This document shows positions 1-15,000 of a stretch of DNA of 64,000 bases, piece by piece. The DNA lies in contig NZ_JACCIU010000001.1 in assembly GCF_019303535.1 (NCBI RefSeq), positions 1,116,001-1,180,000 of the forward strand. Reading direction: 5' to 3'. The notes beneath the pieces are model-generated. The model did not search any database. It saw only the letters and a program-made list of their open reading frames with translations, and was not told the DNA's origin. Each line of letters starts with the position of its first letter. The first letter of the stretch is position 1. This stretch comes from Lactobacillus sp. Sy-1. Lineage in GTDB: Bacteria; Bacillota; Bacilli; Lactobacillales; Lactobacillaceae. The position numbers and the translations under genes were made by a program.

Positions 1-3000
1 AGCAGTGATCGAAGCTGCACTAGATGCAATTGCAACTTGAGCACTAGCACTATCTGCAGCACTGGCAGCACTAACGTTTAATGCTGAAGCCTGCGTGTAG
101 TTACCAGCACTATTAGCGGAAGCTGCTTGACTAGCGTAAACACTGGCCATTGCAGCTGCTGAACTAGCAGTAACACTTGCGTTATTTGCATCACTAGCAG
201 CGGATTTAGCAACGCTAGCAGCGCTGGAAGCTACGCTATTTTGCTTATCAGCATCAGCCTTAACACTATTAATTGCGGAACTAGCACTACTTACAACTGC
301 TGCGGCAGAACTAATTGCAGCGTTACTTGGGTTAGCTGAAACATATGAGCTCATCGTAGCACTTTGACCATCTGCCTTTGCAGAGTCACTAGCAACTGCA
401 CTGTCAGCTGATGATGCTTGACTAGCATAGTTAACTGCAGCTGAAGCATTAGCATTTGCGGCACTAGCAAAACTAGAAGTTGCGGCACTAGCACTTGCAG
501 CTTCTGAACTAGCCGCACTAGCACTATTAGTCCCATTTTGGGCTGCTGAAGCAGCGGCAGCGGAAGCAGCAGATTGGGCTGAGGCTAATGAAAGTCCAGC
601 ATCATTAGCTTTACTTTCATCTGAAGCGGCTTGACTAGCGGCACTTTGGGCCACCTTAGTCAAACTATCAGTAGCAGCCGTAGCGCTATTGGCAACCACC
701 ACCGCATTACTTGCGGCACTAGCAGCAGATTGGGCTTGAACCGTCATTTGTGAACCAAGAACGTTGTTTCCGGCAGCATAAGCTGAAACAGCTTGACTGT
801 AGAAGGTATTCGCAAATGATTGTGCATTTGCAACCGTGTTACTTGCAGAACTAACAATGTTTACGTTTGCACTAACCGCACTGTAGGCACTAGCTGCAAT
901 TCCACTTTGGGATTTAGCATCTGAATTAGCACTATTAATAACGTTCATTGCACTAGTTGCAACACTAACGGCTGATTGGAAAGCACTATTCCGTGGATCG
1001 TTATTGTAGTAACTATTGATAACGCTATTAGCTTGACTATCTAGAACCGCATTAGAACTTACCACACTGGCAGCAGAACTAGCAATAGCAGCGTATGAAG
1101 ATGCAGCAGATTGATTAGCAGTTGCAGTATTGTAATCAACGGTTACTGCACTAGCAGCTGAACTAACGGTGCTAGATGCTAAGCTAGCAGCACTAGTTCC
1201 ACTAGAAGCACCATTAGCGGTACTGTTGGCACCACTTTCGGCACTATTAACGATTGCGGATTGAACGTTAATATTTCTTACGTCATTGGAAGCTTGAGCA
1301 GCAGCAGCACTAGCAATGTTAGTGTAGCTTTGAACAGCCGTGGAGTTTGTAAGCACTTGTTGAGCAATCGAACTAGCGTAGGTAACCGCATTTGCAGCGG
1401 AACCAGCAAATAACGATGCTGCAGCATTATTACCATTCAAGTAAGCAACGTTTGCAAATGAATCATAATTAGATACTTGAGCTGAATATCCAGAAAGCAT
1501 GTTTAGAAGTCCAACGTTATCAGTACTTACACTACTTGCAGCACTGGCAGCACTAACGGCAGTGCTGGATTGAATGTCAGCATCACTAGCATACGATTGA
1601 GCTGCAGAGTTAGCAGAACTAGCAGCTGATGCGTAACTAGCAATCGTGCTGTTCAGTGAGTTAGCACTAGCTAAACTTTGAACACTAGCATTGGCAGAGT
1701 TAACGGATGTCGCATTACTATTTGCCGTATTAGCATACGAAACGGCTTCAGAAGCATACGAACTAGCTAGCTTAGCATTGACGTTAGCTCCACTAGCAGC
1801 GCTATTGGCAACCGAACCAGCCGATGAAACAGCATTGCTATTGTTAGTAGCAGTTCCTGCAGCACTACCAGCTTCACTAGCAGCTGAACTAGCAGTTTGA
1901 CCAGCACTGGCAATTACTACGTTTGCAGATGAAGCAGTTTGTTCAGCAGCTTCAGCAATTGAAGCTGCGACACTAGCTGCAACTACCGCTGAACTAGCAA
2001 CACTGGATTGAACAGTAGCATCACTTTGGTAAGCAGATAAACTAGCAGCAGCACTAGCAGCTTGGGAATTCAAGATGCTTCCGGCCGAGAAGTTTCCAGC
2101 AGTAAATTCTGAAACAGCTTGACTTGCAAAGTTATTTACGACTACCACTCCAGAACTAGCAGCCCTATTATCGGAACTAACTTGCATTGATGCGGCACTC
2201 GCAACGCTAGCAGCAACAGAAGCCACGCTAGCTTGGGTTTGTGCAACGTTGTTAGCAGAAGCAACCACTGAGGCAGCAGAACTAGCAACCACGTTAGCAC
2301 TCGATACAACCGCATTGTTTGGATTAGCAGAAGCTAAACTAGCAACTGAGGCAGCTTGGGCAACTGCTTGACTATTGTAACCACTGGTTACAACTGCAGC
2401 TGAACTAGCATTCTTGGAGTATGATCCAGCAAGTGAAACGTTAACACTCGTTTGTCCAGCAATTACTGAAGTAGCACTAGCGTAACTTGAAGCAGTACTG
2501 TTTGCGGTAGAAGCACTTCCTGAACCAGCGTTAGAACTCTTAACAGCATCACTAGCGGCACTATTGGCACTGCTTGCAACTGAGTTCGCTGAGGAAGCAA
2601 TACTATTATCAGAACCAGTCCGATCAGCAGCAGAACTAGCAGTTGATGCAGCAGAACTAGCAATTGAAGCGGCCTTACTTGCAGCAGCGCTGGCACTCGA
2701 TGCCGCACTCGATGCACTAGATGCAATTGATGCAGCACTAGATGCAGCGGAACTATCACCATTATTGGCAGCAGAACTAGCAGCGGCAGATGCAGAACTA
2801 GCAATTGAAGCGGCATTACTTGCATCGTTAGAAGCTGATGATGCATCATTCGATGCGCTCGATGCAATTGATGCAGCACTCGATGCCGTAGATGCAGCGG
2901 AACTAGCATCCGAAGTAGCGGAACTAGCAGCAGCAGAAGCAGAGTTTGCAGTTGAAGCAGCAGAACTGATTACCGCATTGCTTGGGTTAGCCCCCGCAGC

Positions 3001-6000
3001 GGAATTAGCAGCACTCGCAGCCTTACTTGCAGCGGCAGAGTTACTAGAAGCGCTATTGGCAGCAGAACTAGCGGTCGATGTAGACGAGCTAGCCATTGAT
3101 GCAGCGGAACTAGCTGCACTTGAGTTAACACTGGCAGCACTGGATGCCATGGATGTCTTATTAGCAGCATTTGAAGCAGAACTAGCGGTACTTGTAGCAG
3201 CACTGGCTACGCTAGCAGCATTTACAGCACTGTTAATCGTGTTGAGATAACCAGCTGCAGCGTTTTGATCATTGACTGCAGCGCTAGCGGCACTAGATGC
3301 ATCGTTCTTGGCACTAGCAGCGGCATTGGCGGCACTTTGTGCAAATGAAATTTGTGCATTCGCCGCATCAGCAGCACTCGCAGCACTAACGTTTAACACG
3401 GAAGCTTGTGAGTAATTACCAGCATTATTAGCAGAAATAGCCTGACTAGCGTAGACACTAGCCATGTTGGCATTCGAACTAGCTATTACACTAGCATTGT
3501 TAGCTGAGTTTGCAGCCGCACTGGCTACGCTAGCAGCAGTGGACGCCTTTGCATTTTGACTATCAGCATCACTCTTAACGCTGTTAAGCGCCGCACTAGC
3601 TGAGTTCATTACAATCGCGGCACTACTAATTGCAGCATTCCCAGAATTACCGGCTACGTAACCGCTCATCGTTGCACTTTGTACAGCAGCACTGGCGGCA
3701 TCTTTATTAACCACGCTATCAGCAGAAGATGCAACGCTGGCATAGCTACCTGCTGCGGATGCATCTGCATTGGCAGCACTCGCAAAGCTACTAGTCGTAG
3801 CACTTGCATTTGCTGCTTCTGCACTAGCAGAACTGGCACTAGCACTTCCGTTATTTCCAGCACTAGCTGCAGAACTAGCATTGCTATTAGCGTTTGAAGC
3901 ATCACTGGCAGCACTAGCTGCTGCGTTACTTGCACTGGATGCAGCATTATTAGCAGAAGTAGCAGCACTGGCGGCAGAATCTGCAGCGGATTTAGCTGAC
4001 GCAGCTGCTGAGGCAGCATTTGATGCATCTGAAGCAGCAGAACTAGCAATGGATTTGGCAGTTGATGCTGCACTACTGTTTCCAGAGTTAGCAGCTGCTG
4101 AGGCATCACTGGCAGCACTAGATGCAATCGAAGCAGCAGTTGATGCTGCATTGGATGCTGAATTTGCAGCGCTACTTTGAACACTAGCAACTGAAGCAGC
4201 AGAGCTAGCAATTGAAGCCGCGGAACTAGCATTGGAAGCATCACTGGCAGCAGTCGAAGCGGCCTTGTTGGCTGATGACGCATAAGATTGAACGGTTGAG
4301 TTACTTGCGTTGGCTGAAGCAGTAGAAGCAGCTGCTGAGGCAGCGGAAGTAGCTGCACTCGCAGTGCTTGCAGCGGAGCTAGCAGTGTTAGATGCAGCGG
4401 AAGCAGCGGAAGTAGCAGTTGAAGTATCAGACTTAACTGCGGCACTGGCACTGGATGCGTTTCCGGAGTAACTACCTGCTTGACTAGCAGAGTTTGAAGC
4501 CGATTTAGCATCATTAGCAGCAGCACTGGCAATGCTTGCGGAAGCAATTGCTGAATTAACTGCATCATTTTGAGCAGCCGCAGCACTAGCAATCGCACTA
4601 GCAGAACTAGCAGCTGACTTACCAGCATCCGTCGCACTTTGAGCAGTGGCACTAGCGTTGTTAGCATTCGTAGCATTCGTAGCGGCAGCGGAAGCAAAGC
4701 TAGCGGCAGTTGAATTATAAACGCTGGCTTGTGAGTAATTTCCAGCACTATTAGCAGAAATTGCTTGACTAGCAGCCGTACTTGCAAGGCTAGCATTCGT
4801 GGAAGCCTTTGAGTTTTCATTATTTGCAACTGAAGCAGCCGTACTTGCAGCGATATATGCGGAACTAGCAACACTGGAGTAACCACTCGTAGCGGCCTTA
4901 TCACTGGTAAGTGCAGAACTAGCACTTTGATATGCTGAGTTAGCAGAACTAATGGCAGCATTGCTAGGGTTGTTCGAAACGTAGTTACTCATTGCAGATG
5001 ATTGTTGAGTAGCATTGTTAGAGTAACTTGCTACTACACTATCTGCAGATGATGCAACTACACTAGCTGACTTAGCAGCACTTGCATTTTCATTAGCACC
5101 ACTTGCAGCGTTTGAAGCGGCATTGCTTGCTGAAGATGCGGCAGAACTAGCACTATTTGCTGATGATGTAGCGCCACTGCCCTCGTTAGAAGCAGTAGAA
5201 CTAGTAGCAGATGCAATGCTGTTCAATGAACTAAAGGCAACGTTAGCAGCACTTTCATCGGAAACGGCTTGACTAGCAGCGGTACTTGCAACAGCAGTTA
5301 GACTAGTAGTCAATGATGCATAGTTGCTGGTATTAACAGCAGTTGAGCTAGCAAAACTAGCATATGATTCAGCACTAACCATTGCACTGCTTCCGGCAGA
5401 AACATTCCCAGCATTGTAAGCAGAAACAGCCAAACTATTTGCGATACTTACAGCAAGGGTAGCATTAGAAACAGTGACACTAGCATTGCTGATCAATGCG
5501 TAGTATGAGTTGACAGCAGAAGTAGCACTGGATGCCATACTCTTTTGAGATTGGGCATCGCTATTAATATTATTAACAACGGCAGTTAAGCTGTTAGCAG
5601 CAGAGGCATAGGTCTTAAATGCTGAGTTAGCAGGATCATTAGCCAAGTAGCTATTAATCGTGCTATTAACAGCAGTTGCGGAGCTATTAACGCCACTAAC
5701 GACTCCGGCGGCACTAGCTGCGATTGAATTGTAGGAATTAGCAGATGAAACGTTAGCCCCAGCAGTATTAAAGTTGGCATTAATTGCACTAGCTGCAGAA
5801 CTATAAGCAGCAGAAGCAGAACTAGCAGCACTATTCCCATTATTATTGGCTGTAGAAGCACTGGATGCAGCAGCAGAGGCACTATTAAACGATCCAATTT
5901 GAACGCCAATTTGTGCAACATCACTTGCGGCCTTAGAAGCAGCAAGACTAGCAATGTTCGTGTAACTAAGAATTGCACTGGAGTTAGCCACTAACGTTTG

Positions 6001-9000
6001 AGCAGCAGTCGATGCATCACTGGCAGCAGAACTAGCAACACTAGCGTTAAAGCTTCCTGCTGATGAGTTCCCAGCCAAGTAAGCGGAGTTAGCAGATGAA
6101 ACATATTGAGCAACCGTGTTAGATGCACTAACAATGGCATTACTTAATGAACCATCAGAACCGTGAACGCTATTTGCGGCAGCGGCAGCACTAGCTGCGA
6201 TGGATGCTTGACTACTTGCGTCTGCAGAGTAGGAAGAAATTAAAGTGTTAGCAGTACTTGCAGCAGTAGCAGCACTAGCAATTGCTGCATTGGCTGAGTT
6301 TGCGGATGCAAGACTTGCAATACTGTTGTTAGCTGCATTGATACTAGTGGCATTGGAAGAAGCCAAGCTTGCTGATGAAGATGCATTTGAAGCATAGGAA
6401 TTAGCTAAACTAGCATTGGCGCTATCACCAGCAAACACACTGCCGGCAACTGAGTTAGCTGAAGAAGCGATGCTGTTGTTGGTACTTCCTCCATTAGCAG
6501 CATTCGAAGCTTGGGTAGCAGCTGATTGAGCATTACTTACAGCATTCGAAGCACTTACTGAAGCGGCTCTAGCGGCAGCTTGATCAGCAATGGCCTTAGA
6601 AGCTGCAATTGATCCAATCGTAGTAGCGGAAGCTGCGATTGATGCTTGCTTAGAAGCATCGTTAGCTTGGGCACTCATACCAACGGCGGCACTAGACGCT
6701 TGGGCAGCAAGCGTACTTCCAGTTACGGCATCACCATTCGTGTAAGCCGTGTTAGCGGAAGCAACTAAACTGTTAACACTAGCGGCGGTTAAGCTGGCGT
6801 TGTTAGAGTCCAACTTAGCCTGACTAGCAGCAGCGGAAGCAACCGCATAGGCACTGTTGGCAACGCTGGATTGAATGTTAGCATCGGACAAGGCACTTGC
6901 GGTAACCGAAGCAGCAGAACTGGCAACGGCAGTGGCACTAGCAACTACGCTATTGGTGCTATTAGCAGAAGCAATCTTTTGAGCAGCAGCAGCGTTATTT
7001 TGGGCCCCACTATTGTAACCACTAGTTACAACGGCAGCGGAACTAGCTTGTGATGCATAAACGGATGCTTGGTTCGCATTGGAAATTGCATTACTGGTGC
7101 TTACACTCGTTGCTACAGCATAGGAACTAGCCACGCTAGAAGTCCCAGCGTTGTTATTAGCAGCAGCACTGGCTGCACTTGCCGTTGAGTTAGCCGCACT
7201 ATTGGCACTAGATGCGGTACTGTTGGCAGCACTGGCATTGTTGCTTGCAGCAGCAGCGGTACTGTTAGCGGAAGTGGCATCACTAGCATATGAGTCTGCA
7301 GCTGACTTAGCGGCAGCGGCAGCACTGGCTGCGTTAGATGCATCACTAGCAGCTGATTCAGCAGTTGACCGAGCGGAGCTGGCCGTACTATTGTCACCAT
7401 TTTGAGCGGCGTTGGAAGCGACACTCGCAGCACTGGCTGCGATGGAGTTAGCCTTTGATCCAGCAGCAGCAGCGGAACTAGCAATTGAGTTTTGAGAAGC
7501 CGTATTGGAAGCATCAGCACTCGCCTTACTGCTTGCTGAAGCGGCGGTTGAAGCGGCCGTACTTGCAGCGGCAGCAGCGCTGGTGGCACTAGAAGCCAAT
7601 GACTTAATGGCTGCGTTACTTGGGTTAGCAGAGGCCGTTGAGTTAGCAGAGGCAGCTTGACTAGCAGCAGCGGAGGCAGAAGCAGCGGCACTATTAGCGG
7701 TGCTTGAAGCAGCGGAATTAGCGCTATTAGCAGTTGAATTATCAGAAGTTACGGCTGCGCTATCGCTTTGGGCATTACTATTGTAGCTAGATGCTGAGTT
7801 AGCAGCGTTCGATGCGGCGGAAGCATTCGATGCAGCAGTATTCGCAACTGATGCAGCAGCAACGGCAGAGTTAACAGTATTGTTAAGCCCTGAAGCAACT
7901 GCTTCTTCGGAAACAGCTGAGCTAGCGGCTGTTTGAGCCGTTGTATTAGCATTTGATGCAGCAGCACTTGCATTTTGAGCGGTACTTGCATTTTGACTAG
8001 CTAATGAAGCATAGCTAGCAGCGGCAGAGTTAAATGCCCCTGCTTGTGAATAGTTTCCAGCACTAGCAGCTGAAGCAGCTTGAGCAGCATTTGAATTAGC
8101 AAGACTAGTATTGATAACCGCATTTGAGTTGGCACTATTTGCAACTACAGCGGCAGAACTAGCAACACTATAAGCAGAACTAGCGGTTGAAGAGAATCCA
8201 TCTGTAGCAGCCTTAGCACTGGATAATCCATTACTTGCTGAACTCAATGCCGAACTAGCAGCACTGATTGCTGAATTGCTTGGATTTGCACTAACGTAAC
8301 TACTCATTACTGAGCTTTGCGTGTTTGCATTGTTAGAGTAACTAGTAACAACTACATCAGCAGAAGCAGTAACGGAGTTAGCAACAGATGCACTCGTAGC
8401 GTTGGCATTAGCTCCACTTGCAGCGTAAGACGCAGCTGTACTTGCGGAATTGGCAGCACTAGTGGCACTTGACATAGCACTTGAAGTGCCGGAGTTGGCA
8501 TTAGATGCAGCAGAACTAGCAGCTGCGTTTGCGGAGTTCAATGAAAGCATTACGTTAGAAGCAGATTGCATATCGTTTACTGCTTGACTAGCAGCACTTT
8601 GGGCAACCGATGTTAAAGTAGCGGTTTCAATTGCAGCATTGGTTGCAATTGAAGCTTGTTGACTCGCAACGGATGCCGCAGTAACGGCAGTCGCAGTGTA
8701 GCTTGAGCCCCCCGTAGTATTTCCAGTTGCATAAGCAAAACTGGCTTGAGTATTTGCATTACTGATTGCAACGATTGCGCTAGAGATAGTTGCACTCGCA
8801 TTCGTAATTACCCCAATTTGTGAAGTAACTGCAGCGGAAGCACTTCCGGCAATGCTTCTTTGGTTAGCGGCATCAGAATTATAACCGTTGATTGCAGTAA
8901 CGGCACTGGATGCATAACTAGCGGCACTCTTGAACGTGGAATCACTTGGATCATTGCTAAGGTAAGCATTAATTGAACTAGCAATTGCACTTGCATTGAT

Positions 9001-12000
9001 AGAATTTCCACTCACTACTGAAGCAGCAGAACTGGCAATACTGTAAGCGGAACTAGCAGCAGCACTATTCGCATTGGCGATTGAAGCAGCCGTAGAATTT
9101 GTAGCGGATGCAGAACTAGCGGTGGATGAAGCCCCACTTCCAGCATTGTTTCCACTATTAGCGGCTGAATTAGCACTATTAGCAGCACTGGCAGCACTAT
9201 TAAAGTTACTAATTTGGACCCCAATTTGAGTAACGTCATTAGAAGCACTAGCCGCAGCAAGACTGGCAATGTTCGTGTAACTAAGAATTGCACTTGAATT
9301 ACTAATCATTACCTGTGCGTTAACACTTGCAACTGAGGCAGCGGAACTAGCAGTGGATGAGTAGATATCACCGGCACTGGTATTTCCAGCAAGGTAAGCT
9401 GAGTTCGCAGCAGAAACCGTAGTGGTTACTACATTAGATGCACTCGAGATTGCAGTGGTAAGTGAACCATCGGAAGCATGAATGCTGTTTGCAGCAGATG
9501 CGGCACTCGCAGCGATTGATGCTTGGGAACTAGCATCGTTAGCATAAGAATTAATCATGGAGTTAGCAGTACTTGCAGCAGTAGCAGCGCTAGCGATTGA
9601 TTGGTTCAAGGAGTTGTTCTTTGCAAGACTAGCAATACTATCGTTAACTGCATTGATGCTAGTAGCATTCGAAGATGCTAATTTGGCCGATGAAGATGCA
9701 TTTGAAGCATAGGAGTTAGCTAAACTAGCGTTAGTACTATTTGCACTATTAACGTTGATAGCTACTGAATTCGCTGAGGAAGCAGTGCTATTATTAGCAC
9801 TTCCACCACTAGCAGCATTTGAGGCTTGGTTAGCAGCTGATTGAGCAGCTGCTTCAGCAGTTGCTGCACTTACAGATGCAGCACTAGCAACAGCCTGATC
9901 AGCAATGGCCTTAGAAGCTGCAATTGATCCAATCGTAGTAGCGGAAGCTGCGATTGATGCTTGCTTAGAAGCATCGTTAGCTTGGGCACTCATACCAACG
10001 GCGGCACTAGACGCTTGGGCAGCAAGCGTACTTCCAGTTACGGCATCACCATTCGTGTAAGCCGTGTTAGCGGAAGCAACTAAACTGTTAACACTAGCGG
10101 CGGTTAAGCTGGCGTTGTTAGAGTCCAACTTAGCCTGACTAGCAGCAGCGGAAGCAACGGCATAGGCACTGTTAGCAACGCTGGATTGAACGTTAGCATC
10201 GGACAAGGCACTTGCGGTAACAGAAGCAGCAGAACTGGCAACGGCAGTGGCACTAGCAACTACGCTATTGGTGCTATTAGCAGAAGCAAGCTTTTGAGCA
10301 GCGGCAGCGTTATTTTGGGCCCCACTATTGTAACCACTAGTTACAACGGCAGCGGAACTAGCTTGTGATGCATAAACGGATGCTTGGTTCGCATTGGAAA
10401 TTGCATTACTGGTGCTTACACTCGTTGCTACAGCATAGGAACTAGCCATGCTAGAAGTCCCAGCGTTGTTATTAGCAGCAGCACTGGCTGCACTTGCCGT
10501 TGAGTTAGCCGCACTATTGGCACTAGATGCGGTACTGTTGGCAGCACTGGCATTGTTGCTTGCAGCAGCAGCGGTACTGTTAGCGGAAGTGGCATCACTA
10601 GCATATGAGTCTGCAGCTGACTTAGCAGCAGCGGCAGCACTGGCTGCGTTAGATGCATCACTAGCAGCTGATTCAGCAGTTGACCGAGCTGAGCTGGCCG
10701 TACTGTTGTCACCACTTTGAGCGGCGTTGGAAGCGACACTCGCAGCACTGGCTGCGATGGAGTTAGCCTTTGATCCAGCAGCAGCAGCGGAACTAGCAAT
10801 TGAGTTTTGAGAAGCCGTATTAGAAGCATCAGCACTCGCCTTGCTGCTTGCTGAAGCAGCGGTTGAAGCGGCCGTACTTGCAGCGGCAGCGGCGCTGGTG
10901 GCACTAGAAGCCAATGACTTAATGGCTGCGTTACTTGGGTTAGCAGAGGCCGTTGAGTTAGCAGAGGCAGCTTGACTAGCAGCAGCGGAGGCAGAAGCAG
11001 CGGCACTATTAGCGGTGCTTGAAGCAGCGGAATTAGCGCTATTAGCAGTTGAATTATCAGAAGTTACGGCTGCGCTATCGCTTTGGGCATTACTATTGTA
11101 GCTAGATGCTGAGTTAGCAGCGTTCGATGCGGCGGAAGCATTTGATGCTGCAGTACTTGCAGTTGATGCAGCAGAAACCGCTGAATTAACTGCACTATTT
11201 TGAGCTGCAGCAGCACTAGCAATCGCACTGGCGGAAGTAGCTGCTGATTGTCCAGCAATCGTTGCTGATTGAGCAGAAACGCTATCATTAGAAGCGTTCG
11301 AAGCATTGGTAGCAGCAGCGGAAGCAAAACTAGCTGCAGATGAGTTAAAGGCACTAGCTTGAGAATAGTTTCCGGCATTATTTGCAGAAATTGCTTGGCT
11401 AGCATTTACGCTAGCAAGACTAGCATTTGATTTCGCATTGTTTGCTTCACTATTAGCAGCACTAGCAGCAGTACTTGCAGCAATATATGCGGAACTAGCT
11501 ACACTGGCGTAACCACTTGTAGCAGCCTTATCACTGGCAAGTGCAGAACTAGCACTTTGATATGCTGAGTTAGCAGAACTAATGGCAGCATTGCTAGGGT
11601 TGTTCGAAACGTAGTTACTCATTGCAGATGATTGTTGAGTAGCATTGTTGGAGTAACTAGCTACCACGCTATCTGCAGATGATGCAACCGAACTAGCTGA
11701 CTTAGCAGCACTGGCATTTGCATTTGCACCGCTTGCATATGAAACTGCATTGGAACTAGCTATGCTAGCAGCAGAACTAGCACTATTTGCTGATGAAGCA
11801 GCGCCACTGCCTTCGTTAGCAGCGGTTGAACTAGCAGCTGAAGCAACACTATTCAGTGAACCAAAGGCTGCATTAGCAGACTTTTCATCTTGAACAGCCT
11901 GACTAGCAGCTGTACTTGCAACGGCAGTCAAACTTGTTGATAAGGAAGCATAGTTACTGGTTGATACCGCTGTTGAACTGGCAAAATTAGCGTATGATGC

Positions 12001-15000
12001 TGCACTAACCATTGCGCTACTTCCTGCGGAAGTATTCCCGGCATTGTAAGCTGAAACTGCTTGACTATTTGCAACGCTAGCAGCAACGGATGCATTAGAA
12101 ACAGCAACAGATGCGTTGCTGATCAATACGTAATAAGAATTAACGGCTGAATCAGCAGTAGCAGCCGTACTCTTTTGCGTCTGAGCATCACTATTGAGAC
12201 CATTGATGGTTGCAGTAATGCTATTAGCAGTCGAAGCATAACTCTTGAATGCTGAATTGGTTGGATCATTATTCAAGTAGCTGTTAACGGTTCCGTTAAC
12301 AGCATTTGCAGAACTATTAACCCCACTTACAACACTAGCAGCACTGGATGCAACTGAATTGTAAGCGTTAGCTGAAGTTACATTCACACCAGCGGTATTA
12401 AAGTTATTGTTAATTTGAGAAGCAGCAGAACTGTAGGCACTGGATGCCGAACTAGCAGCACTACTTCCCCCTTGATTAGCAGCAGCAGCACTGGCAGCAG
12501 CTGCTGAAGCACTATTAAAGCTATTGATTTGAATCCCGATGTTTTGGACATCCTGAGCTGCACTAGCAGCAGCAGCACTAGCAACATTTGTTAATGAAAG
12601 AATAGTAGTAGAATTGCTTAACATTACCTGCGCATTAACACTTGCTGTCGAAGCGGCGGTACTAGCAGTAGCTGCGTAGCTATCACCAGTACTAGTATTC
12701 CCTGCTAGGTATGCTGAATTAGCAAGTGAAACATTGTTAGAGACAGCAATCGAAGCACTACTAATAACAGCAGTTACTGAACTATCACCATTGCTGTGAA
12801 TTGAAGTTGCAACGCTAGCTGCACTAGCAGCAATGCTCTTTTGATTTTGTGCATCACTATTTAGTGAAGCAATGGTGCTGTTAGCTAAACTAGCGGCCAA
12901 TGCGGCACTGGCAACGGATGCATTAGCAGAGTTTGCTGAAGCAAGACTAGCAACCCCACTATTAATAGCGTTGATACTTGTGGCATCTGATGAAGCTAAA
13001 CTAGCTGAAGATGAAGCATTTACTGCATATGAATTAGCAGCACTAACATTATTACTGTCAGCACCATTAACACTTCCAGCAACACTTGCTGCAGAACTAG
13101 CAGTACTATTATTACTATTTCCACTATTAGCAGCGTTATTAGCGGCACTGGCAGCTGAATTAGCAGTATTCATTGCAACTGATCCTGCATTGTATGCAGA
13201 ACTAGCAATTGATTGATCGACAATTGCTTGGGAAGCTGCAATTGAAGCCTTTTGAGTTGCAACGGAAGCAACAGAAGCAGCATTAGAAGCCATACTTGCT
13301 TGTGAACTAAGGCCAGGTAATGCGGCAGATGCCTGAGCAGCGTAAATCGAACCGGTAATTGCATCACCATTAGCATAGGCACTATTAGCAACAGCAATTA
13401 AGCTGTTAACCATGGTAACAGCGGAACTAGCAGCTGCAGAAATACTAGTTGCACTTACCACAGCACTAGAAGCAACTGCGTATGCACTATTAGCAACGCT
13501 TGATTGGTTATTTGCGTCTGATAATGCACTTGCGGTAACTGAAGCGGCAGATTCCACAATGACAGTTTGACTTGCTACTACGCTATTCTTACTATTAGCA
13601 GCATCAAGAACCTTAGCAGCAGCAGCATTACTCTGGGCCCCACTATTGTAACCACCAGTAGCAACAGCAGCAGAACTGGCTTGCGATGCGTAAACTGATG
13701 CTTGACCAGCAGCAGCTACAGCATTAGAGGTATTAGTCCCAACAACCGTGTTATAGCTACTTGCAGACGAAGAAGTTCCAGAATTGTTTCCAGCAGCGGA
13801 AGTAGCGGCACTCGCAGTCGAGTTAGCAGCACTATTTGCACTTGATGCAATACTGTTAGCGGCACTTGCATTGTTACTTGCACTTGATGCAATGCTGTTA
13901 GCAGAAATAGCATCATTAGCATATGAGTCTGCAGATGACTTAGCGGCAGCAGCGGCACTCGCAGCGTTCGATGCCACAATTGCAGCAGAACTAGCAACCG
14001 AAGCGGCAGAACTAGCAGTTGAACTATCACCATTTTGAGCAGCGCTAGATGCTGCTGCTGCTGCACTAGTGGCGTTATTATTAGCAATTGATCCCTGAAT
14101 AGCAGCGGAACCTGCAATTGAATTCTGATTGGCAGCATTTGATGCGTCTGCACTAGCCCTACTGCTTGCTGAAGCAGCAGTTGAAGCAGCAGTTGAAGCA
14201 GCAGCAGCAGCACTAGTAGCACTAGAAGCCAATGACTTAATTGCTGCGTTACTTGGGTTAGCAGATGCAGTCGAGTTAGCAGATGCAGCCTGGCTAGCAG
14301 CAGCAGATGCGGAAGCAGCCGCACTATTAGCAGTGATTGAAGCAGCTGAATTAGCGCTATTAGCAGTCGAAGCATCAGAAGTAACAGCTGCGCTGTCACT
14401 TTGAGCGTTACCGTTGTAACTAGAAGCAGCACTTGCAGCGTTCGATGCATTGGATGCATAACTAACAGCGGCATTTGCAACTGATGCAGCAGCAATGGCA
14501 GAGTTAACGGAACTATTGAGCCCTGAGGCAACTGATTCTTCAGAAACAGCGGAATTAGCAGCAGCAATAGCGGAGTTAGCAGCATTCTTCGCAGTTGAAC
14601 TTGCGTTTTGAGCATTAGTTGCGTTTTGACTAGCTAACGATACATAACTAGCAGCAGTAGAATTAAATGCACTCGCTTGTGAGAAGTTTCCAGCGTTAGC
14701 TGCAGAAGCAGCTTGAACAGCATTCGAATTAGCAAGACTAGCATTGGTGCTTGCATTGATGGATTCAGTATTTGCAGTTGAAGCTGCAACACTAGCAACG
14801 CTATAAGCAGAACTAGCAGTTGAAGAGAATCCATCAGTAGCGGCCTTAGCACTTGATAAACCAGTGCTTGCAGAACTTAATGCAGAGTTAGCAACGCTAA
14901 TTGCAGCATTACTTGGATTAGCACTAACGTAATTGTTCATTACTGAACTCTGGGAGTTCGCATTGTTAGAGTAGCTAGTAACGACTGCGTCGGCAGAGGC

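Noticed and set aside
2564-3250. Plus-strand Ala/Leu/Glu-rich open frame of 228 codons and similar antisense frames
   Set aside because: They are the antisense reading of the same repeats. They repeat every 3315 bp with the giant gene and show no independent coding signal.
3666-4961. Minus-strand Leu/Gln-rich open frame of 431 codons, and similar Leu-rich frames throughout 1-31 kb
   Set aside because: They lie in the next phase of the Ser/Ala codons (GCT AGT GCA read out of phase gives Leu, Val, Gln). They all share one phase, have no plausible start sites and mirror the repeat pattern.
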